DNA from: Bacillus_BD oryzisoli_A
GTDB lineage: Bacteria > Bacillota > Bacilli > Bacillales > Cytobacillaceae
Reading direction: 5' to 3'
DNA: 64,000 nucleotides
NCBI RefSeq assembly: GCF_043641075.1
Contig: NZ_JBHZRC010000001.1
Span: 1,798,001 to 1,862,000, forward strand
The translations under genes were made by a program, and so were the position numbers. Positions within the stretch are counted from its first letter, which is position 1, and each line of letters begins with the position of its first letter. This document shows, in pieces, positions 24,508 through 32,934 of the stretch. Under the pieces are notes generated by a model. The model saw only the letters and a list, made by a program, of their open reading frames with translations. It did no database searches and was not told the DNA's origin.

Positions 24508-24530
24508 AAAAACCCGGGGGACCCCAGGTC
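24508..24530 (-). terminator. terminator of the feo operon
   Basis: ACCTGGGG / CCCCGGGT stem (one G-T pair) followed on the minus strand by TTTTTTATTTT, one base after the last gene's stop. Confidence 0.8.
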
Positions 24531-24689
24531 TTATTTAAATGTAGCTTTGATTTCACTTGAACAGCTGGAGCAAGACATTTTTGAACTACATGTGCCACAT
24601 TCGCCCTCTTTAGATTTTTTCAAATGTCGTATGAAAGCCCAGCCCGCATATCCAAATATAGCTATACCAATTACTATGTTTGCAATCAT
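24531..24689 (-). CDS. FeoB-associated Cys-rich membrane protein
   Basis: The 52-residue protein has one N-terminal membrane segment (IVIGIAIFGYAGWAF) and a cytoplasmic-type tail with five cysteines, including CGTC and CSSCSS. This is the FeoB-associated Cys-rich family found behind feoB in many Firmicutes. It starts 16 bases after the feoB stop, with an AGAGG SD, and ends the operon. A role in iron handling or redox sensing at FeoB is inferred, not shown. Confidence 0.85.
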   Translation of the reverse strand: MIANIVIGIAIFGYAGWAFIRHLKKSKEGECGTCSSKMSCSSCSSEIKATFK

Positions 24690-24705
24690 TTTTCCGCCTC
24701 TTTTC

Positions 24706-26712
24706 TTATACTAAACCAAGCAGGTGCCCACCTTGGTAAATGACGAGCGTCACTATATAAGCTAATAAAAGTGCATACCCTATCGAAAAAGCAGTCCATT
24801 TCTTTGATTCAGTTTCTTTATAGATGGTGGACGCCGTTGCTAAGCAAGGAATATAAAGCAAAATAAAGACCATAAAGCTAATGGCAGAAAGCGGTGTAAA
24901 TTGTACTGCCAGCAGCCCTTGCAATGAAGCCTCATCTGGAACAAAGTAAATGATATTCATCGTTGAGATAATTGCTTCCTTTGCTAGAAAACCAGTCAAT
25001 AATGATGCCCCTGCCTGCCATGTTCCGAAACCAACGGGAGCCAAAAGCGGGGCAAATATTCCGCCAATCACAGCTAAAAAGCTTTGATCCATGTCAACAT
25101 TAAATCCGCCTGGGCCCAAATAGGATAAAAGCCAAATTAGAACGGAGCCTGCAAAAATAAATGTACCTGCTTTACGAATAAACCCTTTACCCTTTTCCCA
25201 TGTACTTCTCCATAGCGTTTGTCCCTGCGGCATGCGATATGGTGGCAATTCAATAACAAATAAAGTATTTTCTCCTTTTAAAATTGTTTTGGAGAATAGC
25301 ATAGCTAAACTTAAGGCTAACACAATACCAAGTACATATAATCCCAGCACCACTGCTGCCTTATTTTTCACAAAAAAGGCACCTACAAACAAAGCATATA
25401 CCGGCAGTCGTGCTGAACAGGACATTAATGGCGTTAACAGAATTGTTAATAGTCTTTCCTTTGGAGTTTCTATTGTTCTTGCTGCCATAACGCCTGGAAC
25501 ATTACAGCCAAACCCAATGATCATCGGAATAAATGCCTTTCCATTTAATCCGACCGACTCCATAATACGATCCATAACAAGGGCAACTCTAGCCATATAA
25601 CCGGAATCTTCTAAAAGGGAGATAAAAAAGAACAAAATAAAAATTTGTGGAACAAACACTAGAACCCCGCCAACACCAGCAACAATTCCATCGATAATTA
25701 AATCATGAATGAATGCAGAAACACCCATAAGAGATAACAATGATTCAATTCCTTCTGTTATGGGACCCGAGATAAATCGATCAAGCAAATCCGACAAAGG
25801 GAAGCCAAGCCAATCAAATGTCAGCATGAACATGAGATACATCAATAGCAGAAAGATAGGGATTCCCAAAATTCGATTGGTAATAATCCGGTCCACCTTA
25901 TCCGTTAAATGAACTTTATTCTCATTAGAGCTTACAGTAGCTTCAGCGAGAATTTCTTCGATATACTCACTGCGTTTTAGATAAATGTATTGCTCTACCG
26001 ATTTTTGTCCATAGCTTTTATAAAGTTCCTCCTCGACTTCACGAACGATTTCGTTTATTTCTTCCAGTTGAATAAATTCTGCTAAATATGATTTCACATA
26101 CTGATTTCCCTCAAGCAGCTGAAGCGCCAGCCATCTAGATGAAAGCGCTTTATTTCCCTTAAGCATTTTTTTAATTTTCAAGACTGCCCTATCAATTTCC
26201 TTCCCATATTCAACCGGTGTTCTTTCCGAATAGAAAGAGTTTTGGGATATAACAGAGTTAGCCAGTTCATTACAACCTTTACCAGAACGTGCAACAATCG
26301 GTATAATCGGAACTCCAAGTAAAGCTGATAATCGATTCACATCCACATGTATGCCCCGCTGCTTAGCAACATCCATCATATTTAAACCGATTGTTATTGG
26401 CTTTCCATACTCCAAAATTTGCAGTGTAAGATGAAGATTTCTTTTTAATTGTGATGCATCAAGGATATTTAGAATCTGATCTGTATGATCATGCAGGAAA
26501 AAATTCGTTACCACTCCTTCATCCCTTGAGAGAGGCACCATTGTATAAATTCCTGGCAAATCAATTAACTTGTCTGTTTTATTTTTTAACACACCCACCT
26601 TTTTTTCAACTGTTACACCGCTCCAATTTCCAACATATTCATAGGAGCCTGTAAGGTGGTTAAATAGCGATGTTTTCCCAGTATTTGGATTACCTAAAAG
26701 AGCTACTTCCAT
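24706..26712 (-). CDS. feoB: ferrous iron transporter FeoB
   Basis: FeoB imports Fe2+ across the cytoplasmic membrane and carries a G-protein domain. The 668-residue product has G1 GNPNTGKTS (7-15), DLPGIY (G3) and NMMD (G4), a helical GDI region, and two Gate domains with GFGCNVPGVMAART and the C-terminal LFxxPCxAT-type motif (YIPCLATAST). Start ATG 26712 overlaps the feoA stop by one base (TAATG), indicating coupled translation. A Fur box lies before feoA. Confidence 0.96.
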   Translation of the reverse strand: MEVALLGNPNTGKTSLFNHLTGSYEYVGNWSGVTVEKKVGVLKNKTDKLIDLPGIYTMVPLSRDEGVVTNFFLHDHTDQILNILDASQLKRNLHLTLQILEYGKPITIGLNMMDVAKQRGIHVDVNRLSALLGVPIIPIVARSGKGCNELANSVISQNSFYSERTPVEYGKEIDRAVLKIKKMLKGNKALSSRWLALQLLEGNQYVKSYLAEFIQLEEINEIVREVEEELYKSYGQKSVEQYIYLKRSEYIEEILAEATVSSNENKVHLTDKVDRIITNRILGIPIFLLLMYLMFMLTFDWLGFPLSDLLDRFISGPITEGIESLLSLMGVSAFIHDLIIDGIVAGVGGVLVFVPQIFILFFFISLLEDSGYMARVALVMDRIMESVGLNGKAFIPMIIGFGCNVPGVMAARTIETPKERLLTILLTPLMSCSARLPVYALFVGAFFVKNKAAVVLGLYVLGIVLALSLAMLFSKTILKGENTLFVIELPPYRMPQGQTLWRSTWEKGKGFIRKAGTFIFAGSVLIWLLSYLGPGGFNVDMDQSFLAVIGGIFAPLLAPVGFGTWQAGASLLTGFLAKEAIISTMNIIYFVPDEASLQGLLAVQFTPLSAISFMVFILLYIPCLATASTIYKETESKKWTAFSIGYALLLAYIVTLVIYQGGHLLGLV

Positions 26713-26936
26713 TATATTCTCTCCACTTTTATCAGTAAGGCTTCTCTTCTGCGAATACCGACACATTGACCATAGGATTCAAGCATAAATGGTCCTCCAA
26801 AGGGCATAATACCTTTAATCATTACTTCTGTTCCCTCCGTGATACCAAGATCCAGCAGTCTTCTTCTAACTAACCGATCTGCCTTCGATAAATCTGCTAT
26901 TTTACCTTTTTCACCAATTTTCAATTTTCCCAGCAT
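26712..26936 (-). CDS. feoA: FeoA, SH3-like partner of FeoB
   Basis: The 74-residue SH3-like protein (GEKGKIADLS, RRRLLDLGITEGTEV, GIRRREALLI) assists FeoB in ferrous iron uptake. I chose ATG 26936, with AGGTGA upstream; a GTG three codons earlier overlaps that SD. It is the first gene of feoA-feoB-Cys-rich protein. Confidence 0.93.
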   Translation of the reverse strand: MLGKLKIGEKGKIADLSKADRLVRRRLLDLGITEGTEVMIKGIMPFGGPFMLESYGQCVGIRRREALLIKVERI

Positions 26937-26983
26937 CGTTATCACCTATATTATTTTTCTGGTTTTATTTTACCATATTTAAT

Positions 26984-26998
26984 TGAGAATGATTATCC
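26984..26998. promoter_or_regulatory. Fur box upstream of feoA
   Basis: TGAGAATGATTATCC matches the 7-1-7 Fur consensus TGATAATGATTATCA at 13 of 15 bases. It lies about 48 bases before the feoA start. Iron-bound Fur would repress the operon. Confidence 0.8.
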
Positions 26999-27216
26999 TT
27001 TCTAAGACAAAATTATGAAATTTTATAGAACAATAGAAAACGATTGATTTTTTGCATATATTATACTTTGATCTTTCATAACGGAACTTTTTTCTATTAA
27101 TCCAATAGACATGAAAGGATACAAGATGTTTCTGTAGTCCCACTACTTCTTTATTTGATAATCTTTTAGTAAGATAGAATAATAACCAGTATCCATACTG
27201 CAGGTGTGTCATTTAA

Positions 27217-27330
27217 AGTCATGAAACTTTAGAAACAATTGAAAAACAGCTAAAAGATGAGCATCATGAGAGAAGATCCTTAATACACATTGAACCATAT
27301 CAATATGTTAAAGAGAAAGTAGTTAACTAA
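27217..27330 (+). pseudogene. remnant of a C-terminal coding region, possibly cation diffusion facilitator
   Basis: A 37-codon frame with coding character has no start codon and is preceded by an in-frame TAA. It reads SHETLETIEKQLKDE ... IHIEPYQYVKEK and ends at a TAA. The IHIEP pattern after an amphipathic helix resembles the cytoplasmic tail of cation diffusion facilitators. The rest of the gene is not visible upstream. Confidence 0.4.
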
Positions 27331-27361
27331 GGGGAAACCGCAATAAAAGGAGTTTGGGGAT

Positions 27362-27928
27362 ATGTTCACTTTAAAGGTAAATGATGATATTGAACTGAGA
27401 TTACTTCAACTTCATGATAGTTCACAATTATTCCAGCTTGTAGACAATAATCGAAAGCATCTAAGACAATGGCTGCCGTGGGTTGACAACATATACTCAC
27501 CGCTGCAATACCATACCATTATTCCTTCATGGCTAAAACAGTTTGCTGATCATAACGGCTTCCATGCAGGGATCCGTTACAAAAACAAACTGGCCGGAGT
27601 CATCAGTCTTCATTCCATCGATTGGTTTAATAAACAAACAAGCATTGGCTACTACTTGGGAGAGGGCTTCGAAGGAAAAGGAATCATGACAAAATCAGTT
27701 CAGGCTGTTCTCAATTATATTTTCTTCCATCTTCATCTTCACCGTATCGAAATACGCTGTGGTGAATATAATCTGAAGAGCCGTGCAATCCCGGAAAGAC
27801 TTGGTTTCAAACGAGAAGGGCTGATACGGGATGGAGAATTTCTAAATGACCACTACCACGATTTGGTTGTTTATGGAATACTCTACAATGAATGGCTGCA
27901 ACGTAAAGAATATTCGCCACAAATCTAA
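27362..27928 (+). CDS. RimJ/RimL-type GNAT acetyltransferase
   Basis: The 188-residue protein is a GNAT-fold N-acetyltransferase of the ribosomal-protein-serine acetyltransferase group. LRQWLPWVDN near the N terminus, GYYLGEGFEGKGIMTKSVQAVL (acetyl-CoA loop) and RCGEYNLKSRAIPERLGFKREG are diagnostic. The substrate may be a ribosomal protein, another protein or a small molecule. AAAGGAG lies 10 bases before ATG 27362. Confidence 0.87.
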   Translation: MFTLKVNDDIELRLLQLHDSSQLFQLVDNNRKHLRQWLPWVDNIYSPLQYHTIIPSWLKQFADHNGFHAGIRYKNKLAGVISLHSIDWFNKQTSIGYYLGEGFEGKGIMTKSVQAVLNYIFFHLHLHRIEIRCGEYNLKSRAIPERLGFKREGLIRDGEFLNDHYHDLVVYGILYNEWLQRKEYSPQI

Positions 27929-27955
27929 AAAAAAGCTGCTTCGCAGCTTTTTTTA
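27928..27955. terminator. bidirectional terminator between acetyltransferase and kinase
   Basis: AAAAAAGCTGC / GCAGCTTTTTTT stem with a three-base loop, flanked by A- and T-runs for both strands. Confidence 0.9.
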
Positions 27956-29023
27956 GTCTTGTACCATCGGAATCGTAACGGTGAACGTAGTTCCTTGCAT
28001 TTGTGTTGATTGGACTGAAATGGTTCCGCCGTGCTCGGAAATTATTTTCTGGCAAATCATCAATCCCAATCCATTTCCGGTTGCTTTTGTGGAAAAAAAA
28101 GGCTTTCCTAAATGGTCTAAGTACTCCTCAGGAATGCCGCATCCCTCATCAATCACAGAAACCAGTGCATTCTTTTCATTTTTAGACATATGAATCGTTA
28201 TAACTCCCTGCTCCATTGCTTCAATGGCATTCTTCAAGATATTAATCAGAACTTGTTTCACTTTATGAATATCACATAAAATCATTAGCTTCTGCTCTTC
28301 AATGACACTTTTAATTTGAATATTCTTTTTTACTGCCTCTGCTTCTAATAAAAGGATTACTTCCTTAACTATTCTTGTTAAATCTTGAACACTCAATTTA
28401 TGTTTATGTGGTTTTGCAAGAACCAACAGTTCATTCGAAATAATATCAAGTCTGTGAATTTCATCTTCCATTATATCTAAGTACTTTTTATTCGGATTTT
28501 CCTCTGCCTTCATCAGTTGAATAAACCCTTTAATACTTGTAAGCGGATTCTTAATCTCATGTGCAATTCCAGCTGCCAATTGTCCGGCAACCTTTAGTTT
28601 TTCAATTTCGACCATGATATTTTCAGCTTCACTTCTATCAAATGCAATATCCCTTATAAAGCAAATAATCCCCTCAGGGATTTCCAGTTCAGAATGACTG
28701 ATGAGTGAAGTTGTGGATTCTGCCGTTAGATACCTCCCATCCTTTTTTTTCATTCTATATGACAAATTACTTATTTCTTCCTTCCTGCTTGCCCATTCGT
28801 TAGTTACCCTTTGATAATCTTCCTGATGCATGATTTCACTAATGTGGGTTCCGATTAACTCCCGCTGCTCGTATCCCAGCATCATATTTACATTTTTGGT
28901 TATGTAAGTAATAATGCCGTCTAAAGAAAGTTTAACAATGAAATGTGATTTCTCATTCACCCTATTTTGTCCAGTTTTTTCCTCGACGAAATGGTTTGAC
29001 TTCCCTGCTTTCGGTACTCCCAA
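27953..29023 (-). CDS. orphan PAS-domain sensor histidine kinase, sporulation-kinase type
   Basis: The 356-residue soluble kinase has one PAS domain (about 25-130), a HisKA domain with H-box AAGIAHEIKNPLTSIKGF (His155) and a HATPase domain (N box LINILKNAIEAM, G boxes DEGCGIP and GNGLGLMICQ). The H-box and lack of membrane segments resemble KinA/KinE kinases that feed the Spo0F phosphorelay. No response regulator gene is adjacent. It starts with TTG 29023, about six bases after GGAGGGG. The particular Kin orthologue is not assigned. Confidence 0.87.
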   Translation of the reverse strand: MGVPKAGKSNHFVEEKTGQNRVNEKSHFIVKLSLDGIITYITKNVNMMLGYEQRELIGTHISEIMHQEDYQRVTNEWASRKEEISNLSYRMKKKDGRYLTAESTTSLISHSELEIPEGIICFIRDIAFDRSEAENIMVEIEKLKVAGQLAAGIAHEIKNPLTSIKGFIQLMKAEENPNKKYLDIMEDEIHRLDIISNELLVLAKPHKHKLSVQDLTRIVKEVILLLEAEAVKKNIQIKSVIEEQKLMILCDIHKVKQVLINILKNAIEAMEQGVITIHMSKNEKNALVSVIDEGCGIPEEYLDHLGKPFFSTKATGNGLGLMICQKIISEHGGTISVQSTQMQGTTFTVTIPMVQD

Positions 29024-29313
29024 TCATCACCCCTCCTTACACATCATGCTTAAGTAAATTTTACAGAATATTCACATAAAAAACAATCATATTTTCTACT
29101 ATTTTAATAGGTAATATGCCTTAGATGTTTGTCAGAATAGATGGTATTTTTATCTATATCATAGTTACGCTGAAAGGCGTTTAAAATATACGTTTCCCTT
29201 TTATAAGCCAAAAATCCTGTATGACAACATATACTTCAAAGCCCTTTATAATAAAAAATTCATAAGTCCGCTGTCAACAACATATAATTTGTATAAAACC
29301 CTTAAAAACCGTA

Positions 29314-29348
29314 ACGTTTGACTGTATAGTTTGGGTTACCGTATAATT
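29314..29348 (+). promoter_or_regulatory. promoter of the MerR gene with inverted repeat
   Basis: TTGACT and TATAAT are separated by 18 bases, about 30 bases before ATG 29378. GTAAC and GTTAC arms flank the -35 box and spacer, a possible site for autoregulation. Confidence 0.5.
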
Positions 29349-29377
29349 AATAAAATAATAAAATGAACTGGGGTGGT

Positions 29378-29790
29378 ATGATGGGGCAGTTTATCGGATT
29401 GGAGAATTAGCAAATTTAGCAAATGTTTCTAAAAGAACAATTGACTATTATACTAGCTTAGGTTTGTTGCATGCACAACGTTCTAACAGTAATTACAGAT
29501 TTTATCCAGAAGAGGCATTACACGATCTTAAGATTATCGAAGAATACAAGAAAATGCATCTGCCACTTCATGAGATTAAGAGAAAATTAGAACTAAATAA
29601 ACACACCGAGCTGCAAGACAGGGATGTAGAAATACAAGTGGAGACCGTTACGAATCAAATCAAACAACTGAAAAAGGACCTTTCCGTACTTTTACCGATT
29701 ATCAGTAAGTACAAACAAGATCCTATTTCAAAGAAGTTGAATGAAGAAGGTTCCGCTCTAATTGAATCCCTGATGAGAATAACAAGTTAA
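29378..29790 (+). pseudogene. MerR-family regulator (YhdQ/CueR-like) with a frameshift at the start
   Basis: The reading frame YRIGELANLANVSKRTIDYY, then TSLGLLHAQRSNSNYRFYPEE, is a typical MerR N-terminal winged helix, followed by a coiled-coil effector region. The frame is open from 29362 but has no ATG, GTG or TTG before the helix. ATG 29378 and ATG 29381, correctly placed after GGGGTGG, are in another frame that stops after ten codons. One extra G in the GGGG run at 29383-29386 would restore a normal protein. It is either a true frameshift or a sequence error. The gene lies just before the YhdP-like CNNM gene, as yhdQ does in B. subtilis. Confidence 0.75.
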
Positions 29791-29809
29791 AACCAATTTT
29801 TGAGTTATC

Positions 29810-29857
29810 AGGAGGTGACTCCTTTCCTGTTTACTACAGGATAAGGAAATCTATTTG
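29810..29857 (+). promoter_or_regulatory. SD-hairpin-TTG leader of the YhdP-like gene
   Basis: AGGAGGTG (29810-29817) is followed by a stem in which CCTT and TCCTGT (29821-29830) pair with ACAGGA and AAGG (29836-29846). A TTG start follows at 29855. The second SD-like AAGG is inside the stem. The YhdT-like paralogue has the same arrangement at 41611-41647. Confidence 0.6.
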
Positions 29858-31234
29858 GACATATTAAACTTGGTTATTATAGCCATTTTGATTGCTTTGA
29901 CGGCATTTTTTGTTACTTCTGAATTTGCTATTGTTAAAGTGAGAAGTTCCAGAATTGATCAGTTAATTGAAGAGGGAAATAAGAACGCTATTGCAGCGAA
30001 AAGGATCATTACAAATTTGGATGAGTACTTATCTGCCTGCCAATTAGGGATAACCATGACTGCTCTTGGTATTGGTGCCCTGGGAGAACCAACATTTGAG
30101 CATATCCTTCATCCGGTATTAGCCTTTTTTAATATTCCAGAATCTTTAACTTCAATTCTTTCAATCGCCCTAGCCTTTGCGATTATGACCTTTTTGCACG
30201 TAGTGGTTGGAGAACTTGCACCTAAAACGGTTGCCATTCAGAAAGCGGAATGGGTTGCGTTACTGACTGCAAAACCACTTATCCTGTTCTACCGTATCAT
30301 GTTCCCTTTTATCTGGATCTTAAATGGGTCTGCCCGTTTGATCACAGGTATTTTCGGACTAAAGCGTGTATCAGAACATGAATTAGCACATTCAGAAGAA
30401 GAACTGCGAATAATTTTGTCAGAAAGCTATAAAAATGGCGAAATCAACCAATCTGAGTTTAAGTATGTAAATAAAATATTTGAATTCGATGATCGGATTG
30501 CAAAAGAAATCATGGTTCCTAGAACCGAAATTGTTTCTTTATCAAAGGATCAAACATTAGAAGAATTTCTTTCTATCATTCATGTAGAAAAGTTCACACG
30601 TTATCCGATTATGGAAAACGACAAAGATCATATTGTTGGAATGATTAATCTAAAAGAGCTTATGACTGATATTTTGGAATTCAAGGATTTAAATACCAAA
30701 ACCCTTGAAGCTTATATTCGACCGATTATCAAAGTAATTGAAACAGCTCCAATTCATGATTTACTTGTTAAAATGCAGAAAGAGCGAATCCACATGGCCA
30801 TCTTAATGGATGAATATGGCGGAACATCAGGCTTGGTAACGGTTGAAGATATCATTGAGGAAATTGTTGGTGAAATCCGCGATGAATTTGATACAGATGA
30901 AATTCCAGAAATAAGAAAACTTGAAGATGATCATTTTATCATTGATTCCAAAGTACTTGTAAGTGAAGTAAATGACCTTCTTGGAATTGACATTGATGAT
31001 GAAGATATTGATACAATCGGCGGCTGGATTTTAACTGAAAATTACGAGGCCAAACAGGGCGATATCATGAACTTTGATTCATATGCCTTTAAAATCATTG
31101 ATATGGAGGATCACCATATCAAATATGTAGAAGTGACAAAAATTCAAATGCTTGAGGATAATGAAACCTTAAAATATGAAGATAGAGAACTTCATTCTTC
31201 TGTCCCATTGACAAAATCGGAAGCATTATACTAA
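29855..31234 (+). CDS. yhdP: CNNM/CBS-domain (CorC-type) membrane protein, YhdP-like
   Basis: The 459-residue protein has a DUF21/CNNM membrane domain with four segments (1-190, with the motif VVVGELAPKT), a CBS pair (about 205-330, EIMVPRTEIV and DEYGGTSGLVTVEDIIEE) and a CorC/HlyC C-terminal domain. CNNM proteins are linked to Mg2+ export and tolerance in Firmicutes. The start is TTG 29855, matching the MDI... N terminus of YhdP. It follows the MerR gene by 64 bases and is probably cotranscribed with it. A close paralogue lies at 41645-42976. Confidence 0.9.
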   Translation: MDILNLVIIAILIALTAFFVTSEFAIVKVRSSRIDQLIEEGNKNAIAAKRIITNLDEYLSACQLGITMTALGIGALGEPTFEHILHPVLAFFNIPESLTSILSIALAFAIMTFLHVVVGELAPKTVAIQKAEWVALLTAKPLILFYRIMFPFIWILNGSARLITGIFGLKRVSEHELAHSEEELRIILSESYKNGEINQSEFKYVNKIFEFDDRIAKEIMVPRTEIVSLSKDQTLEEFLSIIHVEKFTRYPIMENDKDHIVGMINLKELMTDILEFKDLNTKTLEAYIRPIIKVIETAPIHDLLVKMQKERIHMAILMDEYGGTSGLVTVEDIIEEIVGEIRDEFDTDEIPEIRKLEDDHFIIDSKVLVSEVNDLLGIDIDDEDIDTIGGWILTENYEAKQGDIMNFDSYAFKIIDMEDHHIKYVEVTKIQMLEDNETLKYEDRELHSSVPLTKSEALY

Positions 31235-31320
31235 ACATTTATTAAAAGTTCATAATTTTTGTTCACAAACCATTCAACATTTATAATTAATAACTATAAT
31301 TACTATATTGATATATATAT

Positions 31321-31357
31321 AACCTTCTCTTTTTTTTGAAAAGAGAAGGTTTTTTTT
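31321..31357 (+). terminator. terminator after the YhdP-like gene
   Basis: AACCTTCTCTTTT / AAAAGAGAAGGTT stem with a short loop and eight T residues. Confidence 0.9.
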
Positions 31358-31530
31358 GTCCATTTTATACCGCTTTCCCTTTGTTTCAGGTTTTGTCAAT
31401 TATTATGGTCACTATTGTATCGAATTACCAAATTTGTAAAAATATATTCCCAAAATGTTCACAAAGTCACATTCCCTTTTTGCTATAGTAAAGATAGAAA
31501 ATGAAAATATTGGTAGGAGGGAAAAAAGTA

Positions 31531-32934
31531 ATGGAGGCGCTTGTACTCGCTCGTATACAGTTTGCTGCAACAACAGTTTTTCACTTTATTTTTGTGCCAT
31601 TATCTATAGGTCTTGCTTTCGTAATTGCCGTCATGCAAACAATGTATTTAGTAAAGAAAAAAGACGTCTACAAAAAGATGACGCAATTTTGGGGCAAATT
31701 CTTTCTCATCAACTTTGCCATCGGAATTGTAACAGGTATTATTCAAGAATTCCAATTTGGGATGAACTGGTCCAGCTATTCACGGTTCATGGGAGACGTG
31801 TTTGGTGCTCCACTAGCCATTGAAGCACTGCTCGCATTCTTCATTGAATCTACATTTATTGGGCTTTGGATTTTCGGATGGGATAAATTACCGAAAAAGG
31901 TTCACCTAGCATCTATCTGGCTTGTTTCTATCTCAACAATGATATCAGCTTTTTGGATACTTACTGCAAACTCATTCATGCAAAATCCTGTTGGCTATGC
32001 CATCAAAAATGGACGTGCTGAAACAACTGATTTCTTAGCAGTGATTACTAATCCAAAAGTCTTAGTTGCTTTTCCGCATGTTATCTTTGGTGCTTTAGCA
32101 ACCGGTGCCTTCTTTGTTGTCGGTATCAGCGCATACTACTTCTTGAAAAAAAAGGACCTGGATTTCTTTAGACGTTCGGTAACAATTGGACTTGTCATTG
32201 GATTAGTATCCAGCCTTGGTATTGCTTTCAGCGGTCACTCACAATCTCAATATTTAATGGGTGCACAGCCAATGAAAATGGCTGCAGCAGAAGGACTTTG
32301 GGAGGACAGCGGGGATCCAGCAGCATGGACAGTCGTAGCTAATATTGATACAGAGAATAAAGAAACAAAAATGAGTCTTGAAATCCCATATGCATTAAGC
32401 TTCCTGGCATACGGTGATTTTAAAGGAAAAGTTGAAGGTATGAATACCCTTCAAGCTAAGTATGAGAAATTATATGGAGCAGGAAATTATATACCACCTG
32501 TCAAAACAACCTTCTGGAATTTCAGAATAATGGCAGGTCTTGGCGGAGTGCTTGTTCTTTTAAGCTTAATGGGCTTGTATATGAGACGCCGCGGCACACT
32601 TGAAAACAAAACTTGGTTTTTAAAGATATTGGTTGCAACGCTTTTCTTCCCGTTTATTGCAAATACTTCAGGGTGGATTATGTCAGAAATAGGACGTCAG
32701 CCATGGATTGTAAATGGCTTAATGAGAACTTCTGATGCTGTTTCACCAACTGTATCTGCCGGCTCAGTATTATTTTCACTAGTGTCCTTTACATTGGTGT
32801 ATACATTGTTAGCAGTTGCAATGGTCGTTTTATTTTTAAGAATCATTAAACAAGGACCACATGAAAAACAAATGGATGATATTAGAGACTCAGATCCTTT
32901 CAGTGAAGGAGGTATATCACATGCAACTAAGTGA
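31531..32934 (+). CDS. cydA: cytochrome bd ubiquinol oxidase subunit I
   Basis: CydA is the haem-bearing subunit of cytochrome bd, a high-affinity quinol oxidase in the membrane. The 467-residue product shows the haem ligand His18 (FAATTVFHF), FGMNWSSYSRFMGDVFGAPLA, the quinol loop region and GRQPWIVNGL. The Q loop is of the short Firmicutes type. ATG 31531 follows GGAGGG; the ATG at 31501 has no SD. It is first of cydA-B-D-C; its end overlaps cydB by 14 bases. Confidence 0.96.
   Translation: MEALVLARIQFAATTVFHFIFVPLSIGLAFVIAVMQTMYLVKKKDVYKKMTQFWGKFFLINFAIGIVTGIIQEFQFGMNWSSYSRFMGDVFGAPLAIEALLAFFIESTFIGLWIFGWDKLPKKVHLASIWLVSISTMISAFWILTANSFMQNPVGYAIKNGRAETTDFLAVITNPKVLVAFPHVIFGALATGAFFVVGISAYYFLKKKDLDFFRRSVTIGLVIGLVSSLGIAFSGHSQSQYLMGAQPMKMAAAEGLWEDSGDPAAWTVVANIDTENKETKMSLEIPYALSFLAYGDFKGKVEGMNTLQAKYEKLYGAGNYIPPVKTTFWNFRIMAGLGGVLVLLSLMGLYMRRRGTLENKTWFLKILVATLFFPFIANTSGWIMSEIGRQPWIVNGLMRTSDAVSPTVSAGSVLFSLVSFTLVYTLLAVAMVVLFLRIIKQGPHEKQMDDIRDSDPFSEGGISHATK

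Noticed and set aside
31255..31275. Rex-type operator upstream of cydA
   Set aside because: Only half-sites of the TTCACAA type are present here and at 31458-31465; the inverted TTGTGA partner at proper distance is missing.
31455..31823. 122-codon frame overlapping the start of cydA
   Set aside because: It is an alternative frame of cydA with a Cys/His/Asn-rich, non-protein-like composition and no SD.
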